DNA of 63,879 nucleotides from a virus. This document shows positions 38,754 through 46,331 of the stretch, in pieces; within the stretch, counting starts at the first letter, position 1; every line of letters begins with the position of its first letter. The notes beneath the pieces are model-generated. The model did no database searches. It saw only the letters and a program-made list of their open reading frames with translations, and had not been told where the DNA came from. The DNA lies in the IMG/VR virus record IMGVR_UViG_3300044971_001666, positions 1 through 63,879 of that record; one strand, given 5' to 3'. A program made the translations under genes and the position numbers.

Positions 38754-38866
38754 GGTTCAAAGTTAAATTCTTACTTTGTATTTCCTAAATAATTATTCTA
38801 ACAAAAGAAAAACGCATTGATATTCAGATTAATAAAATTTATTTTAGAATGTTTAAGTAATACTAC

Positions 38867-38896
38867 TTGTAATTACGTTTGGTAATATTATTTTTG
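38867..38896 (+). promoter_or_regulatory. Promoter for 38921-39720 operon
   Basis: TTG at 38867-38869, 19-nt spacer, TATTTTTG at 38889-38896, 24 nt before the ATG. Confidence 0.65.
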
Positions 38897-38920
38897 CTTG
38901 ACCAAAAAGAAATAAATAAA

Positions 38921-39175
38921 ATGAAACAATCAAAACTAACCGAAGAAACGAAAGTAATCTTGTTGCACAATGACAACCAAGAGAAACTAGCTGAACTAGC
39001 AAAAGAGTTCGGAATAAAAGCTGTAAGCATGATTAAGAACATCAAACAAGATAGTAGATTACTAACACAGCCTTGTTATTTAACAGCAATAAAGAAACAC
39101 TTCAAGCTGCCTAATAAAATGGTGCTTACAGAAGATTTTATCATACAAGACGCTTACCTTAGCAAACATAACTAA
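38921..39175 (+). CDS. Small hypothetical protein, 84 aa
   Basis: The ATG at 38921 (MKQSKLTEETKVILLHNDNQ) is preferred since an upstream start lies within the promoter. The segment QEKLAELAKEFGIKAVSMIK looks like a helix-turn-helix, so this could be a small DNA-binding regulator. First gene of a three-gene operon. Confidence 0.6.
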   Translation: MKQSKLTEETKVILLHNDNQEKLAELAKEFGIKAVSMIKNIKQDSRLLTQPCYLTAIKKHFKLPNKMVLTEDFIIQDAYLSKHN

Positions 39176-39192
39176 CATAAAAACAAAAAATA

Positions 39193-39408
39193 ATGAGTAC
39201 AATACTATTTGAATGCGATGTTACAGAGTTTGACATCGTTCCCGAAAAAAAGAACAATGAAAACTGCTTTGCGATAAACGACAAAGCCCTAGTAATTAAC
39301 TTCATGGACACAAGAAGTTCAAAACACGGAGAAATTATGGTGCAATCAGAAATTGAGCGAAAAGATGCTCTTGAACTTGCTAAACTAATTATTTTAAAAT
39401 ACAGTTAG
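39193..39408 (+). CDS. Small hypothetical protein, 71 aa
   Basis: Mixed beta/alpha (EFDIVPEKKNNENCFAINDK). It ends directly at the next ATG. No family was recognised. Confidence 0.55.
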   Translation: MSTILFECDVTEFDIVPEKKNNENCFAINDKALVINFMDTRSSKHGEIMVQSEIERKDALELAKLIILKYS

Positions 39409-39720
39409 ATGGAAAATACATTTACAGAAGAAGAAATGTGTAAGTTCTTATCAGAAAAGATTGGGATATACTTTTTAGATATGAATAGCGTGGTTGTAGA
39501 TACCCAAAAAGTATTCAATGAGTTTCTCGCTGAAAGAAAAAGAGAAAAAGACTTAAAGGCTAATTTAATTAAGACAGACGAGAAAATGATAATACTAAAA
39601 GACTTATTGCGCTACGAAAAGGAAATAATAAGCAGCCCAATAAGGTTTAATGGAGTTTCCGTAGAACATATACGACAAGTATTTGCTAGGTATGGAACAA
39701 TTGAAGATATAAAGTTTTAA
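39409..39720 (+). CDS. Small hypothetical protein, 103 aa
   Basis: Helical and charged. Last gene of the operon, followed by a two-way terminator. No family was recognised. Confidence 0.55.
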   Translation: MENTFTEEEMCKFLSEKIGIYFLDMNSVVVDTQKVFNEFLAERKREKDLKANLIKTDEKMIILKDLLRYEKEIISSPIRFNGVSVEHIRQVFARYGTIEDIKF

Positions 39721-39726
39721 ACCAAA

Positions 39727-39758
39727 AAAGCCCTACTAAAATTAATTAGTGGGGCTTT
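39727..39758. terminator. Terminator between convergent genes
   Basis: AAAGCCCTACTAA and TTAGTGGGGCTTT form a 13-bp stem with one G-T pair. It is A-rich on the left and T-rich on the right, so it probably works in both directions. Confidence 0.8.
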
Positions 39759-39763
39759 CCTTA

Positions 39764-39979
39764 TTAGTTCATGTCGTTTTCTTTCCAATAATCAAAAGCA
39801 TCGGGCATCGGAGCAGCTTTATCTTCTTTAGTAGTGTCTGTTTTATGATAACGCTTTTCTGCTTCGCTCTCACTTTCTGCAATCCATTGGGTTAGTGTTA
39901 TAGCAGCCCTAACTATGTTCGTAGAATCGAATAGTTGCTTTACTGCTTTTAGGGTTTTAATGTCGTAATTATTGCTCAT
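39764..39979 (-). CDS. Small hypothetical protein, 71 aa
   Basis: Helical, with a KTLKAVKQLFDSTNIVRAAI segment and an acidic tail. It follows the SSB-like gene by 27 nt on the minus strand and probably shares its transcript. Confidence 0.5.
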   Translation of the reverse strand: MSNNYDIKTLKAVKQLFDSTNIVRAAITLTQWIAESESEAEKRYHKTDTTKEDKAAPMPDAFDYWKENDMN

Positions 39980-40006
39980 TGTTATATTGTTGATTATCAG
40001 TTAGTT

Positions 40007-40405
40007 CTAAAAAGGCAACGAATCGTTTCCATCATCTTCTACTTCGCTAAAACTAGGCTCTCCTTTTGCTAGTGGTCTTTCTAATGGCGCAGAAGGAGTG
40101 CTTTGCGTAGGTGCTGAATTACTGTTAGCAGCCCATACATTCCAAGCGATAAGGTTTGTAAAATACTTTCCTTGCCACTCTCTCGAAACTGGCTCATACT
40201 TAACGGTACATACCGAACCTAAACTTGGAGTTTTAACTTTATCGCTTTTGATTTCAAATGCAATCTTCTTAGGATATTCACCATTCGTTTCAATGACAAA
40301 CACTCGTTTAACACCCTCACCTTTTTGAGTTTGGTATCTTTCTTCGGGTAAAACTGCGATAACCGTTCCAATCGCTTCGGGGCTTTTCTTTTCTTCTGCT
40401 GACAT
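40007..40405 (-). CDS. DUF3127-like single-strand DNA-binding protein
   Basis: A 132 aa protein with an OB-fold-like N-terminal 90 residues (GTVIAVLPEERYQTQKGEG, FVIETNGEYPKKIAFEI, SREWQGKYFTNLIAW), a disordered P/S linker, and an acidic tail ending DDGNDSLPF. The tail matches the partner-binding tip of SSB proteins. It should coat single-stranded DNA in phage replication and recruit enzymes. Confidence 0.8.
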   Translation of the reverse strand: MSAEEKKSPEAIGTVIAVLPEERYQTQKGEGVKRVFVIETNGEYPKKIAFEIKSDKVKTPSLGSVCTVKYEPVSREWQGKYFTNLIAWNVWAANSNSAPTQSTPSAPLERPLAKGEPSFSEVEDDGNDSLPF

Positions 40406-40480
40406 ATTCTTCGTTTAATTATATTACAAATTAACTACATTGTAATAAATAATGCAAGAAATATTTTATTTATTTTTTAC

Positions 40481-40511
40481 TTGTTTATTAAAGACATAAC
40501 AATTACTTTTG
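40481..40511 (+). promoter_or_regulatory. Promoter for the ribbon-helix-helix gene and cassette array
   Basis: TTG at 40481-40483, 20-nt spacer, TACTTTTG at 40504-40511. It points towards 40537 and, with no strong terminator seen before 41583, could also transcribe the first cassette. Confidence 0.7.
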
Positions 40512-40536
40512 TAGTATATAAATTATTACAATCAAA

Positions 40537-40677
40537 ATGATTAAGGAAAAAGACATAGTAATAAGAGTAGAACCCGAATTTAAAAAGACGCTGCAACAAA
40601 AGGCTAAATTACTAGGTCTTAGTTTATCTTCTTTCGTTAGGTCTGTTTTAGTAAAGGAATTGAAAAACAATAAATAA
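40537..40677 (+). CDS. Ribbon-helix-helix protein, 46 aa
   Basis: Sequence pattern: basic beta strand IVIRVEPEFKKTLQQKAKLL, then GLSLSSFVRSVLVKEL. This is the CopG/Arc layout ('L..kA...G.s.s.fiR..l...l'). Probably a small repressor or antitoxin-like protein; no toxin was recognised beside it. It is the last phage-type gene before the cassette array. Confidence 0.75.
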   Translation: MIKEKDIVIRVEPEFKKTLQQKAKLLGLSLSSFVRSVLVKELKNNK

Positions 40678-40699
40678 AATGAAAAATAAATTGTCAAAG

Positions 40700-40747
40700 C
40701 GAAACGAGAAGCCCGCCTTTTGCTTATGTGCTGTTATATGAAGTGCC
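40700..40747 (+). repeat. Left-edge half attC (L' and R' boxes)
   Basis: CCCGCCTTTTGCTTATGTGC, one T, then GTTATATG (40733-40740). It matches the right half of the attC at 41760-41788 in order and spacing, but no left half precedes it. This marks the left edge of the cassette array. Recombination point is expected at G40733/T40734. Confidence 0.75.
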
Positions 40748-40808
40748 GACTTATTTACGATAAAGCCCAATTGGAACACTAAACAGAAAAACAAAAAGAA
40801 AAAAAGCG

Positions 40809-41072
40809 ATGGGAAATTTAAAACAAAAATTAAGTAAATACCAAAATCCAACTTTGATAAACGGGACTATTTATTACAATGTTCCTGAAAATGTATTGGA
40901 TAATTTAGAAAACGACAAGTGGGAACACTTTACGGATAAAAAATACCCTGAAAATGATTGTGATATTGTTGTTTTTAGCAACAAGAAACACAAATATTAC
41001 ATTGAACATACGGATAGTGAATTTTGGGAAAGATGTATTAATAGAAACTATATAAAATGGATGAAATTATGA
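40809..41072 (+). CDS. Cassette A gene 1: hypothetical protein, 87 aa
   Basis: Aromatic and charged (ENDKWEHFTDKKYPENDCDI). The stop TGA overlaps the next ATG (ATGA). No family was recognised. It starts 75 nt into the cassette. Confidence 0.55.
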   Translation: MGNLKQKLSKYQNPTLINGTIYYNVPENVLDNLENDKWEHFTDKKYPENDCDIVVFSNKKHKYYIEHTDSEFWERCINRNYIKWMKL

Positions 41073-41323
41073 AACAACAAACAGCAGTAGAATGGTTAGT
41101 AGAACAACTAACTCCTTCAATATCGTTACAACAAAAACATATTGATGAATTAAAAGAGAAAGCTAAAGAAATGGAGAAAGGTCAAATAGTTGATGCAGGG
41201 GTTTTTACATTTCAACTAACTGATAAAACGCCTTACGGAATGGAATATCTAAGCAAACTTGATAATGCAATTTCAAATGCGGTGTATTATTATGATGAAA
41301 CTTATAACAAACAAAATAAATAA
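41069..41323 (+). CDS. Cassette A gene 2: small phage-type protein, 84 aa
   Basis: The ATG at 41069 (MKQQTAVEWLVEQL) overlaps the previous stop and is preferred over one four codons upstream. The 'TAVEWLVEQL...' beginning is one I associate with small phage genes of Bacteroidota. Helical; function unknown. Confidence 0.6.
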   Translation: MKQQTAVEWLVEQLTPSISLQQKHIDELKEKAKEMEKGQIVDAGVFTFQLTDKTPYGMEYLSKLDNAISNAVYYYDETYNKQNK

Positions 41324-41324
41324 A

Positions 41325-41582
41325 ATGGAAACAAGTAAAGAATTAAAAACACCTACACAACACATGATGATATGGGTGTTGCAAAACTTTGAAAAAGAGT
41401 TGGAAAACGATATTGATAAAGACAAGTCGCTTGATGAAATATTTGATGAAACACTAACTTTTGAGCAACGAAAAATGAAAGAGTTTTTTGTAGCAGGAAT
41501 ATTTAAAGGTAAACAGAATATAGATTTTGACTTAGATGAAGAATTTAAAAAGTTTTACTCAAAATTATTCCCCGAAGAATAA
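41325..41582 (+). CDS. Cassette A gene 3: hypothetical protein, 85 aa
   Basis: The ATG at 41325 (METSKELKTPTQ) directly follows the previous stop; an upstream in-frame start inside gene 2 is less likely. Acidic, helical. It ends just before the attC region. Confidence 0.55.
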   Translation: METSKELKTPTQHMMIWVLQNFEKELENDIDKDKSLDEIFDETLTFEQRKMKEFFVAGIFKGKQNIDFDLDEEFKKFYSKLFPEE

Positions 41583-41654
41583 AAGTGCGGTGGCTTTTTT
41601 CTTTTTGTTTTTCCTTCACGGAACTTCAATTGGAAACGGTAAGCAAGGCATTTC

Positions 41655-41788
41655 ATATAACGTTTTGCAGCTACCAGAAGGGCGGGATTTTAACAACAAA
41701 ATAAATTTAAAAAGATGAATTATAATTTAACCACAAATGCTTCTAACGAAGCCGAAAGCCCCGCCTTTTTGGTAGGTGCTGTTAGCAG
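41655..41788 (+). repeat. attC site between cassettes A and B
   Basis: First box ATATAAC (41655-41661), 5-nt spacer GTTTT, arm 41667-41686, a loop of about 73 nt, arm 41760-41779, 1-nt spacer T, then GTTAGCAG. The two 20-nt arms differ at three positions. Total about 134 nt, at the long end of the attC range. The crossover is expected at G41781/T41782. Confidence 0.8.
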
Positions 41789-42705
41789 TAGTGCCTTTCT
41801 CGAATTAAAATAAAACTTCTGGGCGGAGTTATAAAACCCAATAAAAACAAAATGAATAATTTAAAAAATGAACCAATGGTGAAGCATAGTAACCAAGTTC
41901 ACACAACAACAGATTACTTTCTATTTAACCCAATAGAAGGTAACAGAAACAAAAACTTGTTACACATTAACAGATTAAAAAAATCAATGGCAGAAAACTA
42001 TTTATTTACGGTTATTATCGTAAATGAAAAGCATGAAATTATTGATGGGCAACACAGGTTTGATGTAATTCAAGATTTAAAACTACCGTTGAATTATATT
42101 ATTTGTAAAGGTTATGGATTAAACGAAGTTCACATTTTAAACCAAAACTCTAAAACATGGAACGCTGATGACTATTTAACTGGATATTGCCAGTTAGGTT
42201 ATGAGCATTACATTGAGTATGCAAAGTTTAAATCTAAATTTGGATTTGGGCATAATGAATGTATGCTATTGCTTGGCGGGTCTGATACGGGACATTCAAT
42301 AAAAGAGTTCTATTGTGGTGAATTTAAGATAAAGGATTACAATAAAGCACTTGAAAAAGCCACAAAAATAACAATGATAGGAAAGTATTATGATGGCTAT
42401 AAAAAATCTTCTTTTGTTAGAACTATCGCTCAAATTTTAGATAAGCCTGTTTTTGATTTTACTCAATTTATGCAGAAATTAAGAATACAGCCAACGGCAT
42501 TGCAGGACTGTTCAAATAACGAACAATACAAGCTATTGATTGAGGAAATTTACAATTACAGAACAAGAGAAAAGGTTAATCTTAGATACTAGTTTAATTG
42601 CGGGGTGTCAGTCGGCTTGCGGGTCGGCTGGCATTACTGCTAACGGGTCGCAGATACACGCTGTGAGCGTTGGATTGAGGGAGGGAAAATAGCGTGTATG
42701 TGCTG
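41782..42705 (+). mobile_element. Integron-type cassette B
   Basis: It begins TTAGCAGTAGTGCC (with G41781); its own attC starts with GGCATTACTGCTAAC (42630-42644), matching the inverse complement at 14 of 15 positions. About 924 nt, one gene on the same strand (ParB-like), attC at the end. Confidence 0.84.
41852..42592 (+). CDS. Cassette B gene: ParB/Srx-like nuclease-domain protein
   Basis: A 246 aa protein. Residues about 15-90 hold a ParB N-terminal-like fold: RLKKSMAENYLFTVIIVNEK then EIIDGQHRFDVIQDL, with the ParB 'DGqHR' motif, followed by LNEVHILNQNSKTW. The rest is helical. Such proteins bind DNA or NTP in phage defence, replication or partition settings; the exact role is unknown. 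A second ATG eight codons in (MVKHSN) is possible. Confidence 0.8.
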   Translation: MNNLKNEPMVKHSNQVHTTTDYFLFNPIEGNRNKNLLHINRLKKSMAENYLFTVIIVNEKHEIIDGQHRFDVIQDLKLPLNYIICKGYGLNEVHILNQNSKTWNADDYLTGYCQLGYEHYIEYAKFKSKFGFGHNECMLLLGGSDTGHSIKEFYCGEFKIKDYNKALEKATKITMIGKYYDGYKKSSFVRTIAQILDKPVFDFTQFMQKLRIQPTALQDCSNNEQYKLLIEEIYNYRTREKVNLRY

Positions 42706-42713
42706 TTATACGC
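42638..42713 (+). repeat. attC site between cassettes B and C
   Basis: First box TGCTAAC (42638-42644), 5-nt spacer GGGTC, arm GCAGATACACGCT (42650-42662), 28-nt loop, arm AGCGTGTATGTGC (42691-42703), 1-nt spacer T, GTTATACGC (42705-42713). The arms pair at 12 of 13 positions; the mismatch is at the fourth base, as in the attC before it. About 76 nt. Crossover expected at G42705/T42706. Confidence 0.85.
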
Positions 42714-43062
42714 TGCCTTTATTACTAATTTAATTTAAAAACAAAAATATGAACGCAAAAGAAAAAGCAAAAGAGTTAATCGAAAAATATCAAAAAATTG
42801 ATATTGAAATAGGTGGTCAATATGATGGCTACCTTACAATGAAAATACACGATGCCAAACAATGTGCTTTGATAGCAGTTGAAGAAATACTAAATGCAAG
42901 ACCATTAGACCCTAATTATGTAGATTGGGATGATTGTGGGGCAGCACACCAATATTGGTATGAAGCACAAAAAGAGGAAGCACTTGAATTTTGGAATAAT
43001 GTCAAATCGGAGTTGCAGTCTTTGTAAGGTTGCGTATAACTACTGTATAACTGCAACAAAAA
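42706..43062 (+). mobile_element. Cassette C with truncated attC
   Basis: It begins TTATACGCTGCC (with G42705) and ends with GGTTGCGTATAAC (43028-43040), the inverse complement at 11 of 13 positions. After that box only TACTG and a short AACTGCAACAAAAAGG follow, with no matching second arm or GTTA box, so the attC is cut short. This is the right edge of the array; the exact end is uncertain. Confidence 0.7.
42749..43027 (+). CDS. Cassette C gene: small hypothetical protein, 92 aa
   Basis: It begins MNAKEKAKELIEKYQ and has KQCALIAVEEILN, a pattern I associate with small Bacteroidota phage or prophage proteins. The rest is acidic and aromatic (YVDWDDCGAAHQYWYEAQKE). It ends just before the truncated attC box. 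Function unknown. Confidence 0.7.
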   Translation: MNAKEKAKELIEKYQKIDIEIGGQYDGYLTMKIHDAKQCALIAVEEILNARPLDPNYVDWDDCGAAHQYWYEAQKEEALEFWNNVKSELQSL

Positions 43063-43074
43063 GGATAAATAAAT

Positions 43075-43305
43075 ATGAGAGTATCAGTAAGTTATATAGT
43101 TGTTTGGCAAGTTGTAATTAATGGAATTGAAACACCTTATAAGTTCACAAAAGACGGTATTTGTATTAATACCCAACGATGCAAAATATTAAAAAAAGTA
43201 TCAAAAAATTCAACAATAGGATATAATTTTCATTCAAAATTTTACCCACTTTTAAAAGTTAAATTACTAATGCAAAAAATAAAAATAAATAAATTACCAT
43301 TTTAA
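43075..43305 (+). CDS. Small basic hypothetical protein, 76 aa
   Basis: Beta-prone N-terminus (MRVSVSYIVVWQVVINGIE), then very Lys-rich. First gene after the cassette array; it is followed by the next ATG 2 nt after its stop. No family was recognised. Confidence 0.5.
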   Translation: MRVSVSYIVVWQVVINGIETPYKFTKDGICINTQRCKILKKVSKNSTIGYNFHSKFYPLLKVKLLMQKIKINKLPF

Positions 43306-43307
43306 AC

Positions 43308-43475
43308 ATGAGCGAAATAGACAATTATTGCAGTATAAAAGACTTTGCCTTATCCAAAGGTGTTACCACACAAGCTATTTATCGTCAAATAAAGCGAGAT
43401 AGTTTAAAAGAGGAAAAGTTTAGGAAATTGACAATAAAAAAAATAGGTTTAACAACAATAGTTAAAGTAAAATAA
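43308..43475 (+). CDS. Small helix-turn-helix protein, 55 aa
   Basis: CSIKDFALSKGVTTQAIYRQ reads as a helix-turn-helix of the MerR/excisionase type ('s..efA...gvt.q.iy..ik'). Basic overall. Possibly an excisionase-like or regulatory protein for the local operon. It begins 2 nt after the preceding stop. Confidence 0.65.
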   Translation: MSEIDNYCSIKDFALSKGVTTQAIYRQIKRDSLKEEKFRKLTIKKIGLTTIVKVK

Positions 43476-43476
43476 C

Positions 43477-43785
43477 ATGAAATCACAAGCACCAATAGAC
43501 GAGTTAGAAGTAAAAGCAAAGTTGGAGAAATCGCTAAGTGAAATGGGCGTGATGTGTTATATTATCAGTAAGCATAATCAAGAGTACCTAGACAGTATTT
43601 ACGGAATGAGAAAACTAATGATTAGCAAGGAATTTTCGGTGATGAATAGACTTAGAATAGCTAATCAAGATTTTGTTACTAAAACCGATAAATCACTAAA
43701 AAAAGCTAACTTAGACATATCTAAGATTGAGGAATTAGTTACAGATATGCTCGAAAAAATAGAACTTGAATTTAAAAAATTATAA
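43477..43785 (+). CDS. Hypothetical helical protein, 102 aa
   Basis: Helical, charged, coiled-coil-like C-terminal half. It begins 1 nt after the previous stop. No family was recognised. Confidence 0.55.
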   Translation: MKSQAPIDELEVKAKLEKSLSEMGVMCYIISKHNQEYLDSIYGMRKLMISKEFSVMNRLRIANQDFVTKTDKSLKKANLDISKIEELVTDMLEKIELEFKKL

Positions 43786-43788
43786 TAA

Positions 43789-43995
43789 GTGAAGAAACTA
43801 GATTCCGTAGAAATCCGTAGAGCAGAATTAGTAGCAATCATTAACGAAAAATGGGCTGACAAAAACAAACCTAAAGAAGTAATTGTTGAGCCTAAAAAAT
43901 GGACTAAGGAAAAGCTAGAAACTACCGACATTTCCGTAGAAAAAGTTAAAGAACAACCGAAAACAAAGACTAAAGTGCAAACAGAATTATTTTAA
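43789..43995 (+). CDS. Small hypothetical protein, 68 aa
   Basis: GTG start 3 nt after the preceding stop. Strongly Lys/Glu/Pro rich (NKPKEVIVEPKKWTKEKLE), probably disordered. No family was recognised. Confidence 0.5.
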   Translation: MKKLDSVEIRRAELVAIINEKWADKNKPKEVIVEPKKWTKEKLETTDISVEKVKEQPKTKTKVQTELF

Positions 43996-44000
43996 AAGTT

Positions 44001-44324
44001 ATGGAAGTAAAGTGGACAGAAAGATACTCATTTGACGATTATCCTGACGAGCGAAATAGATGGGCTAGAGTAGGGTATGCGGGATTATTTAATAAGGATG
44101 GTACTCCTAAATTTGATAAAAAATTAGATACTTGGAAATATTTTGAAATAGCATGGATTAGCCAAGTAAGTTTTATTCATTCAGAAACTAAGCAAATGAC
44201 TAAAACTTATGTAGTTTCGTACAGATTTCCTAATTACGGTAAACTAAGTTTTAGCGACATAGATGATGCTAAAAAAGAAGTTGAGAACCAATTGAAGATA
44301 TTTTTAGAAATAATGAATAAATGA
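44001..44324 (+). CDS. Hypothetical protein, 107 aa
   Basis: Aromatic-rich alpha/beta protein (WTERYSFDDYPDERNRWARV). The ATGA overlap with the next gene suggests coupling to the NinG-like gene. Confidence 0.55.
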   Translation: MEVKWTERYSFDDYPDERNRWARVGYAGLFNKDGTPKFDKKLDTWKYFEIAWISQVSFIHSETKQMTKTYVVSYRFPNYGKLSFSDIDDAKKEVENQLKIFLEIMNK

Positions 44325-44989
44325 TAAAAGTCAAGCCTAAAAAACCAAAAGCACCAAACCAAAACCCCGATTGCAAAAAATGTGGTAAGCCATTTAAGCG
44401 ATATAAAACAACTAAATCAATTTGTGATGAATGTATTTTTAAAGCAATTGATTACGGTAAAGAAAACCCTCAAAAAGTTTCACAAACCGCAATTAAACAA
44501 GCTAAGAGTGCATTTAAAAAAGAAGTTATTAGAGATACAGCATGGTATTTAAAAAAACTACAAGACGAGGTAAATTTAATTGCAAGGCTAATTGATAAAG
44601 ATTGCGTATGTATTAGTAGTTTGCGCCCAATGGCATCAGAAGAAATTCATGGAGGACATCGTTGGAATACAGCCGATTATAAAGCAATAAGGTTTAATTT
44701 ATTTAATATCCACTCACAATCATTGTCGGACAACCACTTTAAAAGTGGAAATGCTGACGGATACGTTAAAGGATTGAATATAATGTACGGAAAAGAATAC
44801 GCTGACATGGTTCAAGACTTACCAAATCAATACAATGAAATTAAACACATGAGAACTGACTTAGAGCAGTTTTATAGAGCAGCGCAAGGGGTAACTAAGT
44901 TTTTAAAACTAGAAAATAAAACCTATACACCAAGTGAACGAATTGAGTTGAGAGGGAAGCTAAATAAAATGATAGGAATTTTTGACTAA
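44321..44989 (+). CDS. NinG-like recombination protein
   Basis: A 222 aa protein matching lambda NinG. Near the N-terminus lies a CKKCGKPF...CDEC zinc-finger-like cluster, then a central 'DKDCVCISS' and the signature GGHRWNTADYKAIRFNLFNI, HSQSLSDNHFKSGN and YVKGLNIMYG. NinG (Rap) is a Holliday-junction endonuclease acting in lambda recombination. Here it ends the small-gene block before the tail genes. Confidence 0.88.
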   Translation: MIKVKPKKPKAPNQNPDCKKCGKPFKRYKTTKSICDECIFKAIDYGKENPQKVSQTAIKQAKSAFKKEVIRDTAWYLKKLQDEVNLIARLIDKDCVCISSLRPMASEEIHGGHRWNTADYKAIRFNLFNIHSQSLSDNHFKSGNADGYVKGLNIMYGKEYADMVQDLPNQYNEIKHMRTDLEQFYRAAQGVTKFLKLENKTYTPSERIELRGKLNKMIGIFD

Positions 44990-44994
44990 CTTTG
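44987..44994 (+). promoter_or_regulatory. -7 box before the adaptor genes
   Basis: TAACTTTG overlaps the NinG-like stop region, about 50 nt before the adaptor ATG at 45046. No matching TTG at the expected distance. Confidence 0.35.
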
Positions 44995-45045
44995 CTAAAA
45001 AATAAATTTTTACAATCAATATAAATAATTTAACTTGCAAACATT

Positions 45046-45663
45046 ATGTATGGAGTTGATATTGATAGCAAATTTGAAACACTATTAGACGAGAATTATA
45101 GTGGATATTGGGATACAGCCGATAAGAACATATTTTTTGCAACTGCAATCAATACTGTTACAACTGACTTAATTAAGAAATTTCAGTCAAATAATGTTGA
45201 TTTAACAAGGCTAATGCCTTTACTTCAAAAAAGCACACCAATAGCTTCACCCGCTTCAAACGTAATTGATATTTCAAAAGCAAGTTCGGATATTCCTAAC
45301 TTAAAGCAAGTATTAATAGTTGAACCAACATTTAACTCTCCACAAAGAACAGTAAGAACAACACCCGTTTCTTACGCTGATTTCGGTGCTATTTATAGTA
45401 AAGGAACTGTTCGTTACCCAAAATACATATTAAGTGCTAACGGTATTGATATTTACCCAAAAACACCCGCTATTACAACTTGTACCGTTTGGTATGTTAG
45501 CGAACCTGTTTATATTGACGTAGCTGATAACGCAACAGTTATTCCATACACAGATGAAATGGTAGAATTAATTATCAAAGCAGCAATTATAGAAGCCACT
45601 AAGAGTACAAGGGAGTTTTCTATGTCAGGAATTGAACAACAAGCATTAACTAGAGAATTATAA
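45046..45663 (+). CDS. Putative head-tail adaptor (ring) protein 1
   Basis: A 205 aa protein. Helical N-terminus and a beta middle (VRTTPVSYADFGAIYSKGTV and later PKYILSANGIDIYPKTP). Together with the two following genes of similar size and the 1342 aa protein, it fits the ring-protein set of crAss-like tails. The call is by order and size. Confidence 0.5.
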   Translation: MYGVDIDSKFETLLDENYSGYWDTADKNIFFATAINTVTTDLIKKFQSNNVDLTRLMPLLQKSTPIASPASNVIDISKASSDIPNLKQVLIVEPTFNSPQRTVRTTPVSYADFGAIYSKGTVRYPKYILSANGIDIYPKTPAITTCTVWYVSEPVYIDVADNATVIPYTDEMVELIIKAAIIEATKSTREFSMSGIEQQALTREL

Positions 45664-46331
45664 TGTTATTAGATGAAATCACAGAAAGAATAGTAAGGGC
45701 TTGTCAAGGCGGAAAAGCCAAAGACGAAACCGAAATAGATTTTGAATACGTTGAAAGTAAAGTCCCAAAATGGCGACAAGCTGCAATGTCTATCCTATAT
45801 AATGGAAGTAGAGAACAGGCAGCAAATAGTTTTATTTCGCCCGATTGGTATCAAACAGTAACCGTTTCGATACCTAGCGGACAAAGCAATAATAACAAAT
45901 CATACATTACAGCAACAGTTCCAAGTGTTATTAGAATAAACAGCAATACAGATGGATTTGTTTTTGTTGGAGATGATGACGATACAGTTTCATTTATTAG
46001 AATTAGTTCACCAAGCTACGCTAGTGATTTAATGAGTAGAGGTGATTTAAGTGAAGATGTAATTGGATTTATAGTTATAGCAAATGATATTAGATTTTAC
46101 GGGAACAAACAACTTGAAACATTTACCATTCAAGCAATACTGTCTAATCCATTAGACGACACAAACTTTGATATTGATAACGACCCATACCCTGTAAGCG
46201 AAGACGTAATTTCAGTAATGGAAAGAATTGCAATGCAAGAATTATTACAAGAGCAAAACACACCCGAAGATTTAATTAATGATGGTGTAGATACAAAAGA
46301 TAGAAGAATAAATAAAGCCAACATAGTATGA
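45663..46331 (+). CDS. Putative head-tail adaptor (ring) protein 2
   Basis: A 222 aa protein, start overlapping the previous stop by one base. Basic helical N-terminus (ITERIVRACQGGKAKDETEI), a beta-rich middle and an acidic tail. The role is inferred from position. Confidence 0.5.
   Translation: MLLDEITERIVRACQGGKAKDETEIDFEYVESKVPKWRQAAMSILYNGSREQAANSFISPDWYQTVTVSIPSGQSNNNKSYITATVPSVIRINSNTDGFVFVGDDDDTVSFIRISSPSYASDLMSRGDLSEDVIGFIVIANDIRFYGNKQLETFTIQAILSNPLDDTNFDIDNDPYPVSEDVISVMERIAMQELLQEQNTPEDLINDGVDTKDRRINKANIV

Larger units (their letters stand above)
40734..41781 (+). mobile_element. Integron-type cassette A
   Basis: It begins TTATATGAAGTGCC (with G40733) and its own attC begins with GGCATTTCATATAAC (41647-41661), the inverse complement of the start with 14 of 15 matches. 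About 1048 nt, carrying three small genes on the same strand, with attC at the 3' end. This matching of a cassette's start to the first box of its own attC is how integron cassettes are built. Confidence 0.82.

Noticed and set aside
41536-41718. 60-codon plus-strand ORF overlapping the attC between cassettes A and B
   Set aside because: It is read through the attC first box and arm and overlaps a better gene; its coding potential comes from the hairpin.
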